DNA of 64,000 bases from PNMQ01 sp964478775 (GTDB lineage Bacteria; Pseudomonadota; Alphaproteobacteria; Paracaedibacterales; CAIOTO01), in assembly GCA_964478775.1 (NCBI GenBank), contig CAYZJC010000003.1, positions 38,844 through 102,843 of the forward strand, read 5' to 3'. The translations under genes and the position numbers were made by a program. The notes under the pieces are model-generated. The model saw only the letters and a list, made by a program, of their open reading frames with translations, ran no database searches and had not been told where the DNA came from. Of the stretch, positions 1 through 8,845 are shown one piece after another (within the stretch, counting starts at the first letter, position 1; each line of letters begins with the position of its first letter).

Positions 1-990
1 CGGATGTGACGCACACAGCTTTGCCATGCGTTTGTAAATTTCTAAAACAGGCGTTTGTGCGCCAAGTAAGTGAACAAGGCATTCACCAAGGGCACGGTGC
101 GGCGCCTTCTTGTATGTTTTGTAAAGCACACGAAAGGCCCGGATGGTACCTACAAATTCGTGGGTTAAGCGTGCCAATTCACTTGCCACAATTGGGTTTT
201 TAGGCAATAAATCGTGCACCAGCTTTAACAGTCTTATTTTTTGTTCAACGTCAAGATTTTGATTTTGTGGATTGTTATATTTGATCCACAATAAAAGGCC
301 TTGGTGTTGGTCTGCGTCCTGCTTAGACATGTGTAAATAAAAGGGAAGGTCAGGCAACAACTGTGTTGCTGGGTCTGTTTGTGCTTTCATTAAATAAAGC
401 TGGCTTAAGTTTTTTAATACCCAAGGGGAATGCGGGCGAAGTTCATACATTTGAACCAGTAGTGATTCAAGGTGCGCATGGTCAGAGCGTTCCATTGCCA
501 ACAAAGCAAGGCCACGCAGGCCTAAAAACCGTACCGCTTGAACTTCTGTCATGCGTGCGAAAACGGTATGCGCTTTCGCATGGTCTTGCCTTAAGTATGC
601 CGCTTGCCCTTGAATCATTAAAGACAAAGGGTGTTTGGGTTCAAGTTTGTGAGCAAGGGCGGCTACAATATCTGCTTCCCCATATTCACCGCTTGCAATG
701 GCTTCAAAACCATCTGCAAGTAAGTCTTCGAATTTTTCTTCCTTTTTTCGTTTAATGTATTGGCGTGATTTGCCTGGCAAAGATGTGACCCACATATAAA
801 TATTATGCAGCAAAAGCGCAATGGCCAGAACCAAAAACACAATAGCAAAAAAAAGCGCGATAGGGAGTGCTTGTGTTTTATAGCCCAGCCATTCAAAAGT
901 AAAGTGGCCAGGAAAGAGGGTTAGCAAAACCGCCAACCCAGATATGACAGCAAGTGTTGTTAAAAAGCGAACGCCTCTCAGCCTTTTCAT
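1..990 (-). CDS. hemY: HemY-like TPR membrane protein (3' end beyond window)
   Basis: An uninterrupted reading frame of 330 codons runs from the ATG at 990 to the window edge, so the C-terminus is missing. Two hydrophobic helices lie near residues 8-25 and 36-60, followed by a basic stretch and then helical TPR-like repeats (for example AALAHKLEPKHPLSL and FLGLRGLALLAMERSD). This is the layout of HemY-N family proteins, which sit next to heme genes in many proteobacteria and whose biochemical role is not settled. The start codon overlaps the stop of the mitofilin-like gene by one base (TAATG), indicating translational coupling. The mitofilin-hemY pairing is typical of alphaproteobacteria; hemC and hemD are not upstream here. 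Confidence 0.85.
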   Translation of the reverse strand, partial: MKRLRGVRFLTTLAVISGLAVLLTLFPGHFTFEWLGYKTQALPIALFFAIVFLVLAIALLLHNIYMWVTSLPGKSRQYIKRKKEEKFEDLLADGFEAIASGEYGEADIVAALAHKLEPKHPLSLMIQGQAAYLRQDHAKAHTVFARMTEVQAVRFLGLRGLALLAMERSDHAHLESLLVQMYELRPHSPWVLKNLSQLYLMKAQTDPATQLLPDLPFYLHMSKQDADQHQGLLLWIKYNNPQNQNLDVEQKIRLLKLVHDLLPKNPIVASELARLTHEFVGTIRAFRVLYKTYKKAPHRALGECLVHLLGAQTPVLEIYKRMAKLCASHP

Positions 991-2270
991 TATGCCCCAT
1001 TCATTGTTGTATGCGCACCCATTGTTTGCATAAAGTGTGCCAAAGTTTCTTGTGCTTCTAGTGCGCGATCAGCATCAGCAAGCCAGTTGGAGACAGCCTC
1101 AGCAACGATAGGTTTCGCTTGTCTAATGGTTGTAATAGCATCTTTCAGTTGATGACTGTTTATCATGCCTATGGCTTGCTCTAGTATAGATACAACATAC
1201 TCTTGATCAGCTTTGTTGTCAATTTTAACACTGTTTTGAGAGGATGGTTTTAAAGTTAACATTTGGGTGATTGTGTTGATAATCTTTTGCCAGATTCCCA
1301 CATTTTCAGGTGAACCACCAAACATCAAGCGCCCTTTGATTAAAACTAAATCTTTAGAAAGGGTTTCATTTCCTTTTGCAGGTGCATTTGCAAATTTAGA
1401 AAGTGTACTTAAAAGGGGTTGAACAGTCGGATTGTCACTGGTCATTTTTTTTACATGTTCTAAGGGGCCTTCAAAAGCTTGGCCTTTTATGATAGCTTCC
1501 TTAATGGTTTCAATCGCTTCAGGTAAACTACCTGTAAAGGGAAGGTTTGTTGGTGTTTTTTCAACTGCTGCTGAACCACTAGAAGCAAGCAGGCCAATTT
1601 TATTTTTTAAAGCATTAAGGTCTTGGGCGATAGCTTTAATCGCTTGCCCATTTTGAGAAGAGGTGCTGTCAAGGCTGTGGGTAAGTTTTTGTTGTGATTG
1701 GGTGACTGCCTTGAGTTGTGTGTCAAGCTTTGAAACTGTTGCCTGTAGTTTTGCAATTTCTTTTGTTGAAGGGGCAATTAAACCTTCAAATGTCTGTGGA
1801 AAAAGGGCAAGCAGTGTAATTGAAAAAGCGGTTGTCAAAGTCATTCGGGTAAATAAACGAAGGTTTTTGTGTTCAGAATGAATGTATCGATCAAAGGCAT
1901 GCCAAAAGAAAAGGCCAACCCATTTCAGCATTTTTTTAAACGTCATATTTTTCTTTAAGGCATGCTCAACAAAGGTGTCTTGGTCATCATCTAACATAGT
2001 AGATTCATTAATGGGGCGATGCAACGGGGGTGTGGCGTTGTCTTTATTTTGTGTCATATGGACATCTGCATGAGAAAAATGTGGCGATTGTGTTTGCTGA
2101 TTTTTCACGGTGTCTGTTTGAGCAGCAGCAGGTGCGGACATGACGCCTTCCTTAGCTTTATCCTTCGCTAAAGGTCTGTCATCTTGCATACCTTTTTCAG
2201 GCTTTGTTTCATTTGTTTTGTTTGTTTTTTTCCCACTCTTGAGTGGCTTTGTTACATTTTCACGTTCCAT
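990..2270 (-). CDS. Mitofilin (Mic60)-like inner membrane protein
   Basis: About 426 residues. A charged, disordered N-terminal region of about 140 residues leads to one transmembrane helix (TLTTAFSITLLALF), a coiled coil (residues about 165-225), and a helical C-terminal region ending with WLADADRALEAQETL, which resembles the mitofilin C-terminal domain. Bacterial Mic60 homologues are anchored in the inner membrane, face the periplasm, and in model species shape membranes. The gene immediately precedes hemY, the usual alphaproteobacterial arrangement. I chose the ATG at 2270 because AGGTGA lies at good spacing; a GTG at 2279 is possible but overlaps that site. Primary sequence similarity is weak, so the call rests on architecture plus context. 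Confidence 0.7.
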   Translation of the reverse strand: MERENVTKPLKSGKKTNKTNETKPEKGMQDDRPLAKDKAKEGVMSAPAAAQTDTVKNQQTQSPHFSHADVHMTQNKDNATPPLHRPINESTMLDDDQDTFVEHALKKNMTFKKMLKWVGLFFWHAFDRYIHSEHKNLRLFTRMTLTTAFSITLLALFPQTFEGLIAPSTKEIAKLQATVSKLDTQLKAVTQSQQKLTHSLDSTSSQNGQAIKAIAQDLNALKNKIGLLASSGSAAVEKTPTNLPFTGSLPEAIETIKEAIIKGQAFEGPLEHVKKMTSDNPTVQPLLSTLSKFANAPAKGNETLSKDLVLIKGRLMFGGSPENVGIWQKIINTITQMLTLKPSSQNSVKIDNKADQEYVVSILEQAIGMINSHQLKDAITTIRQAKPIVAEAVSNWLADADRALEAQETLAHFMQTMGAHTTMNGA

Positions 2271-2413
2271 TAGTCTCACCTGTCACTATTAATTCAGACG
2301 AGCACTTTGATTTGTCTGATTAATGTTTATCCTCACTAAACAGTCTAAACAAGACCTTATCAAAACACAATATCTAGCAAGAAGGAAAAGGGGGGTGCCC
2401 CCCTACTTTGGTA

Positions 2414-3337
2414 TTAAGATGCAAAAATTTCTTGTAGGTATTTGGGTTTATCCATCCAGTTTTCTTCAACCTTTACAAACAAAAACAAGTGGACTTTTTG
2501 TTGTAAAAAGTATTGCATTTGCCCACGTGCGCGTATGTTAATAGATTTTATGCGACTTCCCTGTTTACCAACCACAATGGCTTTTTGGGTTTGCTTTGCA
2601 ACGACAATGGTTTGGTGAATTTTAACTGAGCCGTCTTTGAGGATTTCATAAGAGTCGGTTTCAACAAAAATTTCATAAGGCAGTTCGTTGTCTAGCTGTA
2701 AATAAACTTGTTCACGGGTAAGTTCAGAAGCCCATCTCTTCTTTGGTGCATCAGACACTTGGTCAACATCAAACAACCATGGCCCTTGGGGTAGATAGCT
2801 TTTGATTTTCTCAAGCATATCTTTCACCCCAACCCCATTAAGGGCAGAGATCATAAAAAAATGCTGCGCACGATTGAGTTCATTAAAAGGCTGTGCAATT
2901 TCAAGTAATTTTTCTTTGGCAATTGCATCTACCTTATTAAAGGCAATCAGCAAGGGAAGATGCGCTGGAACTTTGGCAATTAACTCTAGGTCTTCTTGCG
3001 TGTTTTTCCGTGTAACATCTACAATATATAAAACAACATCTGCGTCCTTGGGAGCCTGCCAAGCGTCTTTCACAATTGCAGACTCTAATGGGCGCTTTGG
3101 TGTAAATAACCCGGGTGTATCTACCAATATAAGCTGTGCGTTATCCAGCATTTGAATACCTAAAACACGCCTTCTTGTGGTCTGCACTTTTGGTGAAACG
3201 ATAGAAACTTTATGACCCGTTATGGCATTCACTAGTGTTGATTTACCTGCATTAGGTTGCCCTAAAACGGCGACAAAACCACAATGCATGTTGCTGCCTA
3301 CCTGGTTATTTTGAGGTGTTTGATGTTCTATCGTCAT
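2414..3337 (-). CDS. era: GTPase Era
   Basis: 307 residues, the normal size for Era, which binds the 3' end of 16S rRNA and helps 30S maturation. G1 is GQPNAGKST (about residue 26), G3 is DTPGLF, G4 is NKVD, and a type 2 KH domain follows with GKQGSRIKSINIRARGQM. The N-terminal 15 residues are an extension before the GTPase fold. The start ATG at 3337 overlaps the stop of the DUF4167 gene by one base (TAATG), so the two are translationally coupled. RNase III (rnc) and recO, frequent partners of era, are not adjacent. Confidence 0.97.
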   Translation of the reverse strand: MTIEHQTPQNNQVGSNMHCGFVAVLGQPNAGKSTLVNAITGHKVSIVSPKVQTTRRRVLGIQMLDNAQLILVDTPGLFTPKRPLESAIVKDAWQAPKDADVVLYIVDVTRKNTQEDLELIAKVPAHLPLLIAFNKVDAIAKEKLLEIAQPFNELNRAQHFFMISALNGVGVKDMLEKIKSYLPQGPWLFDVDQVSDAPKKRWASELTREQVYLQLDNELPYEIFVETDSYEILKDGSVKIHQTIVVAKQTQKAIVVGKQGSRIKSINIRARGQMQYFLQQKVHLFLFVKVEENWMDKPKYLQEIFAS

Positions 3338-3918
3338 TATGCAGTTTCGCTTGAGTGTGAGGCCGGTTGGGAAATAGGTGCGCTATCATCTGCGCTCGTT
3401 GTGCGAGTTCGCCTAAAATAGGGACGTGCTCTTCTGTTGGTTTGCTTTGGCTCACCCTCTGCTGCAAGGCCATTTGCTGAGGGGGCGTCTTGAACGGTTT
3501 CATGTTCGTTGGTGTTTGAAGATTCCATTGCGTCGTCTTGTTCAACGGTTACGTGCTTTTGATGTTGTTGTTGACGCTGGGGTTGTTGCTTCATGCGTTC
3601 ATTACGTTCAAGGTCACGCTGTTGTTGACGCTGGGCTTGCTGCTGCTGTTGTTCATTGTCATGGCGAATTCTTTCATTCAATTGGCGCAGATAATGTTCT
3701 GCGTATTGGAAATGTATTTCTGCATCCACTCTGTCCCCAGAACGCAAAGATTCCCTCGCCATATTTGAATACTTGTCAAGCTGTTGCTGGTAATGGTTTC
3801 TAGGTTTTAACCGTAGTTCTTGACGGTCATCGGCCACAGCTGTGAAAGATCCATTTTGCTGAGGCTTATTAGTATTGGTTCGCATAGCATTCGAACGCGG
3901 ACGAGTGCGTTTAATCAT
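3337..3918 (-). CDS. DUF4167 family protein
   Basis: 193 residues. The conserved alphaproteobacterial DUF4167 block lies near residues 36-85 (RNHYQQQLDKYSNMARESL, then SGDRVDAEIHFQYAEHYLR), a short helical hairpin. The rest is low complexity: a glutamine/arginine-rich stretch (about 85-120) and a polar tail, probably disordered and possibly RNA-binding by composition. An AAGGAA ribosome site precedes the ATG. Function of the family is not established. It heads the era transcript on the minus strand and is divergent from hemH. Confidence 0.85.
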   Translation of the reverse strand: MIKRTRPRSNAMRTNTNKPQQNGSFTAVADDRQELRLKPRNHYQQQLDKYSNMARESLRSGDRVDAEIHFQYAEHYLRQLNERIRHDNEQQQQQAQRQQQRDLERNERMKQQPQRQQQHQKHVTVEQDDAMESSNTNEHETVQDAPSANGLAAEGEPKQTNRRARPYFRRTRTTSADDSAPISQPASHSSETA

Positions 3919-4022
3919 ACGTTTCCTTATCGGTTAGTTAAAATATTTTTCATAATCTATTATTACGTTGCGTTATAAACAAATGGTTAAATAATCGCAA
4001 AATCAAAGTACATTAATAAAGG

Positions 4023-4045
4023 GATTTTGTCATTTGTGACAAATC
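4023..4045. promoter_or_regulatory. Dyad in the divergent DUF4167-era / hemH-kdsD spacer
   Basis: TTTGTCA-TTTG-TGACAAA is a perfect 7-base dyad (4026-4043) that extends outward to GAT/ATC with one unpaired base. It lies roughly 100 bases upstream of both divergent start codons (3918 minus, 4145 plus). Such a site fits a dimeric repressor or activator; which one is unknown. Confidence 0.35.
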
Positions 4046-4144
4046 ATATTACCCTATTCACATTCGATTCATAATGTACTATCCTTATTTAACTTACTTT
4101 AGTTGTGTTTGACAACATTTATTTTTCAATGAGGTGCGTTTTTT

Positions 4145-5233
4145 ATGTCCAAAGTTGCCGTTGTGCTTTTAAATCTTGGTGGACCCTCTGACTTAAAATC
4201 TGTAAAACCCTTTTTATTTAACTTATTTAATGACCCTGCGATCATTCGTTTGCCGAAGTGGCCACGGTATTTATTGGCATGGCTTATATCAACCTTGCGC
4301 CACAAAAAGGCAATGGGTATTTATGAACGCCTTGGGGGGAAATCTCCCTTATTAGAAAATACACTTGCACAAAGTAGCGCGTTAGATTTTGAATTGCAAG
4401 AGCATGGCATTTACGGTAAAACCTTTGTGTGCATGCGCTATTGGCACCCCATGGCCCCAGAGGTTGTGGCAGACATTATGAAACAAAGATTTTCTGATAT
4501 TGTGTTGTTGCCTTTGTACCCGCAATATTCAACCACCACCACACAGTCTTCTATTGATGACTTTAAAGCCCACTTTGAAGCCTACGGCGGGTATGACATT
4601 GAAAGGCCAAAGATTCACGAAATTGGCTGCTACCCAGTTGATGATTTATTTATTGACGCGATGTGTGATGTCATCAAACCTTGTGTTGAGGAAAGCTTAA
4701 CTTATGGAAGGCCTTATATTTTATTTTCAGCCCATGGTTTGCCAGAATCTGTCATTGCAGATGGTGACCCATATCAATATCAAGTAGAAGCGGCCTCAAA
4801 TCGTATTATGAATTGGCTGTCGGTGACCTTTGAAGATGCTGTTGATGCACATATTTGTTACCAAAGTCGTGTTGGCCCTAAGAAGTGGATTGGGCCTTCA
4901 ACAGATGAAATGATTATAAAAGCAGCACAAGAAAGGCGCCCGCTGATTGTTGTGCCAATCTCTTTTGTGTCAGACCATAGTGAAACCTTAGTAGAACTTG
5001 ATATGGACTATGCTGAACTTGCGATGGAAAAAGGCGCTGCACATTATATGCGTGTGCCAAGTCTTGCGACTCATCCTTCTTTTATTGCATGCCTTATAAA
5101 ACTGGTGAAGCAGTCATTAAATGGTCAAAAGCTACCCATTTGCTGCCAGGAAACATTTAAAATAAATGAGGATAAAAACATTGTTTTGAAGTGTGCTTGT
5201 GCACGCATGAATGAAGCGGGAGATTTAAAATGA
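4145..5233 (+). CDS. hemH: Ferrochelatase
   Basis: 362 residues; inserts ferrous iron into protoporphyrin IX, the last step of protoheme synthesis. The N-terminus VVLLNLGGP, the active-site His in SAHGLP (His197), and SFVSDHSETL with the conserved Glu are all present. A C-terminal extension carries Cys333, Cys334, Cys350 and Cys352, and GCYP provides Cys162; this resembles the arrangement of [2Fe-2S] ligands known from Caulobacter ferrochelatase, so a cluster is likely but inferred. AGGTG stands eight bases before the ATG. The stop overlaps the start of kdsD (ATGA). Confidence 0.96.
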   Translation: MSKVAVVLLNLGGPSDLKSVKPFLFNLFNDPAIIRLPKWPRYLLAWLISTLRHKKAMGIYERLGGKSPLLENTLAQSSALDFELQEHGIYGKTFVCMRYWHPMAPEVVADIMKQRFSDIVLLPLYPQYSTTTTQSSIDDFKAHFEAYGGYDIERPKIHEIGCYPVDDLFIDAMCDVIKPCVEESLTYGRPYILFSAHGLPESVIADGDPYQYQVEAASNRIMNWLSVTFEDAVDAHICYQSRVGPKKWIGPSTDEMIIKAAQERRPLIVVPISFVSDHSETLVELDMDYAELAMEKGAAHYMRVPSLATHPSFIACLIKLVKQSLNGQKLPICCQETFKINEDKNIVLKCACARMNEAGDLK

Positions 5234-6297
5234 AAGCACAACAGCGCATTACTTTTGCAACTTCTTCACCTTTTTTAGCCAATGACTCTATATTCAACGA
5301 GACAATGATGAATGACATTTATAAAACAGGCCAAGACCTCTTATTGAAAGAAGCTAAAGCATTAACACTGCTTTCTCAGCAGCTAGGGGAAAGTGATGTG
5401 TTTAATGAAGCTGTTCGTTTGATTGGGAAAACCAAAGGAAGGCTTATTGTCAGTGGTGTTGGTAAAAGCGGTCACGTTGGGCGTAAGATGGCAGCGACAT
5501 TTGCCTCAACAGGGCAGCCGGCTTTTTTTGTGCATGCAGCAGAAGCTGGTCATGGTGATTTAGGTATGATTACCCCTGAAGATACATTGCTGTTAATTTC
5601 TTATTCAGGTAAGGCTAAAGAGTTACAAAGTGTGTTAGACTACGCGCATCGCTTTGGTATACCAGTTGTGTCTATTACGGGACGTGAAGATTCACTTCTT
5701 GCGCAGCATTCTACAATTGTATTGCTGTTACCAGATGTGCCAGAAGCATGTCCAATGGGGCTTGCCCCTACGACATCTACTACCATGACAATGGCGTTGG
5801 GTGATGCTTTAGCTGTATCATTGTTAACCCTTCGTGGCTTTACCTCATCTGACTTTACAACTTTTCACCCAGGCGGGCACCTTGGTTTTAAATTACAAAG
5901 CATCGAAGACTTTATGCACAAACATGAGGGGATGCCAATCTTAAGCCAAAACGCACCTGTTCAAGCAGCTTTGTCGATGATTTCCTCTGGAAAGTTAGGG
6001 TGTGTTGGTCTTGTAGATGATAAAGGCACTTTGAGTGGCATACTAACAGACGGAGACGTCAGGCGTTTTACCCAAAAAGTATTGAACAATGAATTTGACA
6101 CCGCAAGTCAAGCGACCCTTTGTTCAAAAGACATTATGACCCCTAGCCCCGTTACCATTAGTAAAAATTCTTTGCTGGGGGATGCCTTGGCTATCTTTGA
6201 AAAAAAATCTATCACCCACTTATTTGTCGTTGATGAAGCAATGATTCCTGTTGGCGTGTTGCATATTCATGACTGTTTGCGTGGCAAAGCGATTTAG
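5230..6297 (+). CDS. kdsD: Arabinose-5-phosphate isomerase (KpsF/GutQ family)
   Basis: 355 residues. It converts ribulose 5-phosphate to arabinose 5-phosphate, the first step toward Kdo for lipopolysaccharide. An SIS domain (about residues 55-200) contains SGVGKSGHVGRKMAATFAST and HAAEAGHGDLGMI; two CBS domains follow, with ILTDGDVRR and the final HIHDCLRG. The N-terminus is about 25 residues longer than usual. The ATG at 5230 is kept because it overlaps the hemH stop (ATGA) and has GGGAG seven bases upstream; a shorter form from the ATGs near 5305 is possible. Heme and Kdo genes are thus cotranscribed. Confidence 0.95.
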   Translation: MKAQQRITFATSSPFLANDSIFNETMMNDIYKTGQDLLLKEAKALTLLSQQLGESDVFNEAVRLIGKTKGRLIVSGVGKSGHVGRKMAATFASTGQPAFFVHAAEAGHGDLGMITPEDTLLLISYSGKAKELQSVLDYAHRFGIPVVSITGREDSLLAQHSTIVLLLPDVPEACPMGLAPTTSTTMTMALGDALAVSLLTLRGFTSSDFTTFHPGGHLGFKLQSIEDFMHKHEGMPILSQNAPVQAALSMISSGKLGCVGLVDDKGTLSGILTDGDVRRFTQKVLNNEFDTASQATLCSKDIMTPSPVTISKNSLLGDALAIFEKKSITHLFVVDEAMIPVGVLHIHDCLRGKAI

Positions 6298-6312
6298 TAA
6301 ACCTATACCATA

Positions 6313-6867
6313 ATGACTACACAAGATGACCAAGATATTTGGAAAGCCTTTACAAAGCAAATAGACCCCTTAGATAAAACAAAGGGGGCAGGTTCTACAC
6401 GACTAAATGACAAAGTAAATCCGTATCGTGATCAAACTGGACAAAACCATATAGACCAAAAGACGGGACAAGTGAAACTAAAACCTGTAAAGGTTAAGCT
6501 TCAAGCCTACCAAGCCGGTGATTATTTTAAAACACGTGAACCTAGTCTGCAGCCAGTGCTAGATTTGCGCACCCAAGACTTTAAATATTTAAAAGTTGAA
6601 GCAGCAATTGACCTGCATGGGCTAACGCAAGTAAAAGCACAAGAGGCCTTGCTCGCCTTTTTTGACATTAGCAAAGCTATGGGCAGAAAATATGTTTTAG
6701 TCATTACGGGTAAAGGAAAGCCAGATACTGAAAGTGTGCTTCGTATATTTGCGCAGCAATGGTTTAAAGACAATAGCTTGTATGTCGTTGGGTATTGCGT
6801 TGCTTTGCCCAAAGATGGCGGCGATGGTGCATTTTATGTGCATGTCAGGCGCGATAGAGGTCAGTAA
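6313..6867 (+). CDS. Smr domain protein
   Basis: 184 residues. A polar N-terminal half is followed by a C-terminal Smr (small MutS-related) domain of about 85 residues with AAIDLHGLTQVKAQEAL, VLVITGKGKP and a final YVHVRR. The DLHG and TGKG motifs are the nuclease or nucleic-acid-binding signatures of the family. Stand-alone Smr proteins of this layout are common in alphaproteobacteria; their substrates are not settled. It lies 15 bases after kdsD and is probably in the same transcript. Confidence 0.9.
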   Translation: MTTQDDQDIWKAFTKQIDPLDKTKGAGSTRLNDKVNPYRDQTGQNHIDQKTGQVKLKPVKVKLQAYQAGDYFKTREPSLQPVLDLRTQDFKYLKVEAAIDLHGLTQVKAQEALLAFFDISKAMGRKYVLVITGKGKPDTESVLRIFAQQWFKDNSLYVVGYCVALPKDGGDGAFYVHVRRDRGQ

Positions 6868-7093
6868 CACGTGATTGCTAACCATACACAATCTTCCCTG
6901 TTGAATTTACGCTCTAGGTTGAAAAAAAGCAGCTCTGACCTTATCTCAATTGTTGCTTGTATAAGCCCTATGAAATCAAGTATCATCTAGTGTCATAGAA
7001 AAGCAAAATTGTGCATACATTATAGGGTTCCCTTATAAATACTTCGCATGTTTTGTCTTTAATCACATCACATTAACTGCATGGAAAACGAAT

Positions 7094-8830
7094 ATGTCCG
7101 AACAAAAAAAATTAATCTTTGCTGTCATTGCAAGCTTTACCTTCTTTTTTATCTTTGATACCTTTTTTCCATCGCAAGTAAAAGCACCGGTTCAAACGAC
7201 CCAGCACGCCCCAGACACTGCAGTCGCAAAATCTGAAGGTGGGTCATCATCTGCTCAGCAAGCCGGCACACTTGACAGAGTGCAAGCCCTTAGTGCTGAC
7301 CAACGCGTGATCATTCACACCCCCTTGTTAAAAGGGAGTATTAATTTAACGGGTGCCTTATTAGATGATTTAGAATTAGTGGCATACAAAGAAACCTCAG
7401 ATGAAAAAAGCAGTGCTGTTGTGTTGTTTTCCCCCTTACACACAAAGACACCTTATTTTTCACACATTTCTTATGCCAGTTCTTTAAATGACAATGCGTG
7501 TGCGTCTTCACAAACGGTATGGAAAGTGGTTTCTGATAACAAGACCCTTTCTGCTAATGCCCCTGTTGTATTGTCTGCTAAAGTTGGTGCTATCGAATAT
7601 AAGCGTGAAATTAGTGTTGACGACCAATATCTTTTCACAATAAAAGACACACTTGTGAACACCTCAAAAGAAACAGTTAACTTGTCCCCTAATGCTGTGA
7701 TTACACGCGTTGGTACACCACAAACAAGTGGTTTCTTTGTGTTGCATGAAGGCGGTGTGGGGGTGTTAAACCACAAACTTGCCGAATTTTCATATGAAGA
7801 CATGTCTAAAAAAGGCAATATTCAAGAGACATCAGTCAATGGTTGGCATGGCTTTACTGACAAATATTGGTTAAGCGCAATTATTCCAGATGCGAAAGAT
7901 TCTGTAACGGCGTCTTACCAACATGACCAAAATAATTACTATGCGAAGACGATTGGTTCAAACCGTGTGATAGAAGCTGGGAAAACAGTTGAGGTTACGC
8001 ATCATCTTTACGCAGGTGCGAAAGTTCTTCGTATGTTAGATGGGTATGAAGTTTCACATAAATTTGACCGCTTTGACTTAGCTGTTGATTTTGGTTGGTT
8101 CTACTTTTTAACTAAGCCATTGTTCTATGTGTTAGACTTTTTAAATAAATTCTTTGGCAACATGGGTATTGCAATTATTTTATTGACCGTTCTCTTTAAA
8201 ATATTGACACTCCCTTTGGCGAACAAGTCAAGCCGTTCTATGGCCAAATTGAAAACACTGCAACCTAAAATGGAACGCTTACAAGCCCAGCATGGTAACG
8301 ACAAAATGCGCCTTAACCAAGAAATTATGGCCTTGTATAAAAAAGAAAAGGCAAACCCTGTGTCGGGTTGTCTGCCTATGCTCTTGCAAGCCCCCATTTT
8401 CTTTTGTTTATACAAAGTGTTCTTTGTTACCATTGAAATGCGCCATGCACCCTTCTTTGGCTGGATTCAAGATTTGTCTGCCCCAGACCCAACAACGCTG
8501 TTCAATTTGTTTGGACTGCTTCCGTTTGACCCACCTTCCTTTCTAATGATTGGTGCATGGCCGCTATTAATGGGTGTCACTATGGTCATGCAACAAAAAA
8601 TGTCACCACAGCCAGCAGACCCACAGCAAGCAAAGGTGATGATGATTATGCCAATCATGTTCACGTTTATGTTTGCATCATTTCCTGCTGGTCTTGTTAT
8701 CTATTGGGCATGGAGCAATATCCTAACCATTTCACACCAATGGTATATGGGGCGTGTTACTGCGGCAGAATCTAGCACCATTACAATTCATGCTAATAAA
8801 AGCGCTAACAAAAACCCAAAAAAGAAATAA
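7094..8830 (+). CDS. yidC: Membrane protein insertase YidC
   Basis: 578 residues, the usual length for a Gram-negative YidC. An N-terminal membrane anchor (residues about 7-25) is followed by a large periplasmic beta domain (about 60-335) and the conserved five-helix YidC/Oxa1 core (about 340-560), including VSGCLPMLLQAPIFFCLYKV and a lysine-rich tail. It inserts and folds inner membrane proteins with or without Sec. The groove position that is Arg in E. coli appears to be Lys here (VLFKILTLPL). engB follows after 15 bases. The usual upstream partners rpmH, rnpA and yidD are absent; the 226 bases before it hold no gene. Confidence 0.97.
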   Translation: MSEQKKLIFAVIASFTFFFIFDTFFPSQVKAPVQTTQHAPDTAVAKSEGGSSSAQQAGTLDRVQALSADQRVIIHTPLLKGSINLTGALLDDLELVAYKETSDEKSSAVVLFSPLHTKTPYFSHISYASSLNDNACASSQTVWKVVSDNKTLSANAPVVLSAKVGAIEYKREISVDDQYLFTIKDTLVNTSKETVNLSPNAVITRVGTPQTSGFFVLHEGGVGVLNHKLAEFSYEDMSKKGNIQETSVNGWHGFTDKYWLSAIIPDAKDSVTASYQHDQNNYYAKTIGSNRVIEAGKTVEVTHHLYAGAKVLRMLDGYEVSHKFDRFDLAVDFGWFYFLTKPLFYVLDFLNKFFGNMGIAIILLTVLFKILTLPLANKSSRSMAKLKTLQPKMERLQAQHGNDKMRLNQEIMALYKKEKANPVSGCLPMLLQAPIFFCLYKVFFVTIEMRHAPFFGWIQDLSAPDPTTLFNLFGLLPFDPPSFLMIGAWPLLMGVTMVMQQKMSPQPADPQQAKVMMIMPIMFTFMFASFPAGLVIYWAWSNILTISHQWYMGRVTAAESSTITIHANKSANKNPKKK

Positions 8831-8845
8831 GTTGAGAAAAGAAGC

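Noticed and set aside
363..755. 130-codon plus-strand open frame
   Set aside because: It lies opposite the hemY frame, which shows clear TPR coding pattern up to the window edge.
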